Part shown: positions 62,115 to 64,000 of the stretch, one piece after another | How the letters are laid out: every line of letters starts with the position of its first letter | Position numbering within the stretch: position 1 is the first letter of the stretch | Assembly: GCA_022496805.1 (NCBI GenBank) | Contig: CM040092.1 | Span: 18,680,113-18,744,112, forward strand | Source of the DNA: Pohlia nutans | Taxonomy: Eukaryota; Streptophyta; Bryopsida; Bryales; Mniaceae | DNA: 64,000 bases | Direction of reading: 5' to 3' | Translations under genes and position numbers: made by a program | The notes under the pieces: model-generated | What the model saw: the letters and a program-made list of their open reading frames with translations, nothing else | Database searches by the model: none | Told to the model about the DNA's origin: nothing

Positions 62115-62823
62115 ATGGATAACCGGGAGCCCACATGGAGGGAGATATGTGCTGCATTGAAGGCAAAGGCCACCCCTTTGCCTTTCATAGAGGATTTGCC
62201 GAGGAAGATTCAGAACCAGCTTATCATGGTAGACGTGGGTGTAGTTCCTGATGTAAGTTGCCATTACTCCCACTGTCATCTTCTGGTAATTGTTATTTAA
62301 ACTTAATATCTATGTTCATTGCGGAACAAGCCTAACCCTTATAATTTCTGGATGCAGCTGAAGTGGCTTAGTCAGAAGGAAAGGAAGATGTGTAGAAGTG
62401 TCAAGCCACTTGGAGCAGGGAACCAAATCTGTATGAGTACTATACTCAGAGTGAGTTCGATTGGCTGTTGGTGGAAGTTAATCTCCGTTGGCATATGAAG
62501 GCTAGGAAACAAAGAGATGCGAAACGAGCCACAATTCCATTCTACTGCAGATGGTGCAAGAGCCAGTTCAAAGACAAGAATGAGTTGGGTTACCATCGAG
62601 TTCATAAGTGGCGTACCAGATATCATTACGAGCGATTGGGTCGGTTGAAGATGTTTCTTGTCTATCCACCAAAGCTGACCCAACAGGTTGTGACGGACGT
62701 TTTCAAGCAGTATGATGTGCAACTCCCACGAGCTTGCGGAGGCCAATTCAAGTATGAAGATGATGATGATGAATCAGAGGACGACAAAGAGGGCGGTGAT
62801 GAAGAAGATACCAATGCGGAGCT
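62115..62823 (+). pseudogene. Zinc-finger-like gene, frameshifted and cut by a retrotransposon
   Basis: The ATG at 62115 opens a 46-codon exon (REPTWREICAAL, LPFIEDLPRKIQ) ending at a good donor (GAT|GTAAGT, 62253). The next exon begins at 62358 after TGGATGCAG and reads LKWLSQKERKMC, then drops out of frame. The other frame is open from 62396 and carries EYYTQSEFDWLL. It then carries a C2H2-like motif, CRWC-12 residues-HRVH, with a further His eight residues on. An acidic Asp/Glu run follows. Its last 26 codons and stop belong to the LTR inserted at 62824. A one-base shift or a tiny unseen intron must lie in 62396-62487. I do not recognise the family; a transposon-captured gene is possible. 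Confidence 0.5.
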
Positions 62824-63013
62824 TGTTACGACAATTAGTCTAGTCAGTTGTAGACTCAACAGACATAACTCTGTAGATTCAATAGGGACAACGATAGACT
62901 GAATAGTTACATCGTTACCTCTCCTGTACATATAAATGTGTAACTTGTAAACCTTTTAAAAATACAATTAATACAATTGACTCTTTATCTTCCATAACCT
63001 ACTTAATCAAACA
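62824..63013 (+). mobile_element. 5' LTR of a Ty1/copia retrotransposon
   Basis: Starts TGTTACGACAATTAGTC and ends CTTAATCAAACA, 190 bp, with TATA-like and polyadenylation-like AT-rich text inside. It is followed directly by a tRNA-Met primer-binding site. The 3' LTR would lie beyond the window. Confidence 0.85.
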
Positions 63014-63026
63014 TGGTATCAGAGCC
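63014..63026 (+). other. Retrotransposon primer-binding site
   Basis: TGGTATCAGAGCC is complementary to the 3' end of initiator tRNA-Met, the standard copia primer, and abuts the LTR. Confidence 0.9.
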
Positions 63027-63160
63027 ATGTAAAAATATCCAGTGCTCATCATGACCTTCACTTCTCTTGTAGAAGTAAACAAATAAGTTCTAGTAATGGA
63101 CTTGCTTCAAGCACATGATAGTTTTGTCACTATAATTTGTTAGTTTGACATCCCAGAGTC

Positions 63161-64000
63161 ATGGCTTCATCTGGATCCAATAGAGCTACAAGAGCTTACA
63201 ATATTGCACCTTTTACTGCAGCCAATTATGCAACTTGGAGCATCAAAATTGAGATGCTCCTAATCAGGTCCAAATTATGGACCGTTGTGGATGGCACAGT
63301 GGTTGTTCCTGCTCAATCCGATGTTGTTGGCTTAGCAGCATGGCAAGTTAAAGATTCTAAAGTACGATCAGATATACTTCTCCATTGTGGAGAAAAACAG
63401 CTAATTGCTTTTCGATCACTTACTACCTCAAAAGCTGTATGGGATAAGATTAAACAACTATATGAAAAATAGAATAAAGCAAGCCAAGTAAATCTTCATA
63501 AGCAACTTTTCCATAATTATAACTATGTCAGAATTTGATGATGTCATGAACTTCCTTGAAACATGGCAATCCACTATCCAAGAGGCTGCCATCGCTGGTT
63601 GTAATTTTACCGATCCTCAACAAATCAATTTGCTCCTCAGTGCTTTACCTGAATCATGGAGCCCCTTTATCACAACCCAAAGAGGCATAACAAACCTCAC
63701 TTTCACATAATTACTTTCTAATATTCTACAACAAAATGCTATTAATTCGTCAAAACCTGATTCGAAGAAGACAAGTGCCTTTTATGTCAAAGGCAAATTT
63801 ACCAAACAATATCCTTCTAAATCTGATCGATTTTCCAAAAATCCTTCTAACAAGACCAACTGTTCCCATTTATCTTCAAATCAAAATAATCTCATATCCA
63901 ATATATCTTGAAATTCTTCATCTATAATATGCCATTACTGTAATATTCCTGGCCATAAAGCTCCAGATTGTCGTAAGAAGAAACAAGATCAAGGAAGCTC
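63161..64000 (+). pseudogene. Copia gag polyprotein, decayed, runs off the window
   Basis: The opening frame (63161-63472) has the copia Gag pattern: AANYATWSIKIEMLL, then KAVWDKIKQLYE. It stops at a TAG near 63470. A one-base shift and another stop (63708) separate the following parts, which read FLETWQSTIQE and LLLSALPESW. The zinc knuckle CHYCNIPGHKAPDC is recognisable at about 63930-63971. The breaks mean this copy cannot make full Gag. Confidence 0.85.

Noticed and set aside
1..64000. CRISPR arrays, rRNA and tRNA genes
   Set aside because: No spaced direct-repeat array, rRNA sequence or cloverleaf with conserved tRNA boxes was seen. The only tRNA-related sequence is the retrotransposon primer-binding site.

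Overview
The window is nuclear DNA of a land plant, most likely a bryophyte and probably a moss. It holds spliced genes with GT-AG introns, plant pathway enzymes, a nuclear-encoded plastid ribosomal protein, an intronless phenylalanine ammonia-lyase (PAL) and a chalcone synthase (CHS) whose sequence resembles moss CHS as I remember it. The lineage call is inference. Intergenic DNA is AT-rich and full of short transposons, while coding exons, above all PAL and CHS, are GC-rich islands.

Layout. 1-4.6 kb: a GDSL esterase/lipase lacking its first exon. 4.6-18.3 kb: transposon-rich DNA with a hairpin-rich promoter-like stretch and a 1.15-kb GC-rich satellite array. 18.6-24.6 kb (minus): a 13-exon ureidoglycine aminohydrolase (UGLYAH). 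25.4-27.9 kb (plus): ureidoglycolate amidohydrolase (UAH). 28.5-30.5 kb (minus): a secreted leucine-rich-repeat protein. 31.9-33.1 kb (minus): mitochondrial ATP synthase epsilon with a triplicated last exon. 33.3-38.9 kb: a 1-kb palindrome and other repeats. 39.4-41.8 kb (plus): an Msp1/ATAD1-type AAA ATPase, followed by a decayed copy of its last exon. 43.7-45.9 kb (minus): PAL. 49.7-51.3 kb (plus): CHS. 55.2-56.6 kb (minus): plastid ribosomal protein L29. 60-64 kb: transposon remnants, a broken zinc-finger-like gene and the 5' end of a Ty1/copia retrotransposon.

Genes acting together. Two head-to-head pairs each join enzymes of one pathway. UGLYAH and UAH catalyse consecutive steps of purine (ureide) breakdown, and their start codons are about 0.8 kb apart. 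PAL opens the phenylpropanoid pathway and CHS commits it to flavonoids; their start codons are 3.8 kb apart.

The commonest repeats are short elements bounded by TTAA and CCC(C/T)TAAACGTC-like inverted ends. About sixteen copies in several families are visible. A TTAA target with ends starting CCC is the hallmark of piggyBac transposons, which would be notable in a land plant. No transposase was seen.
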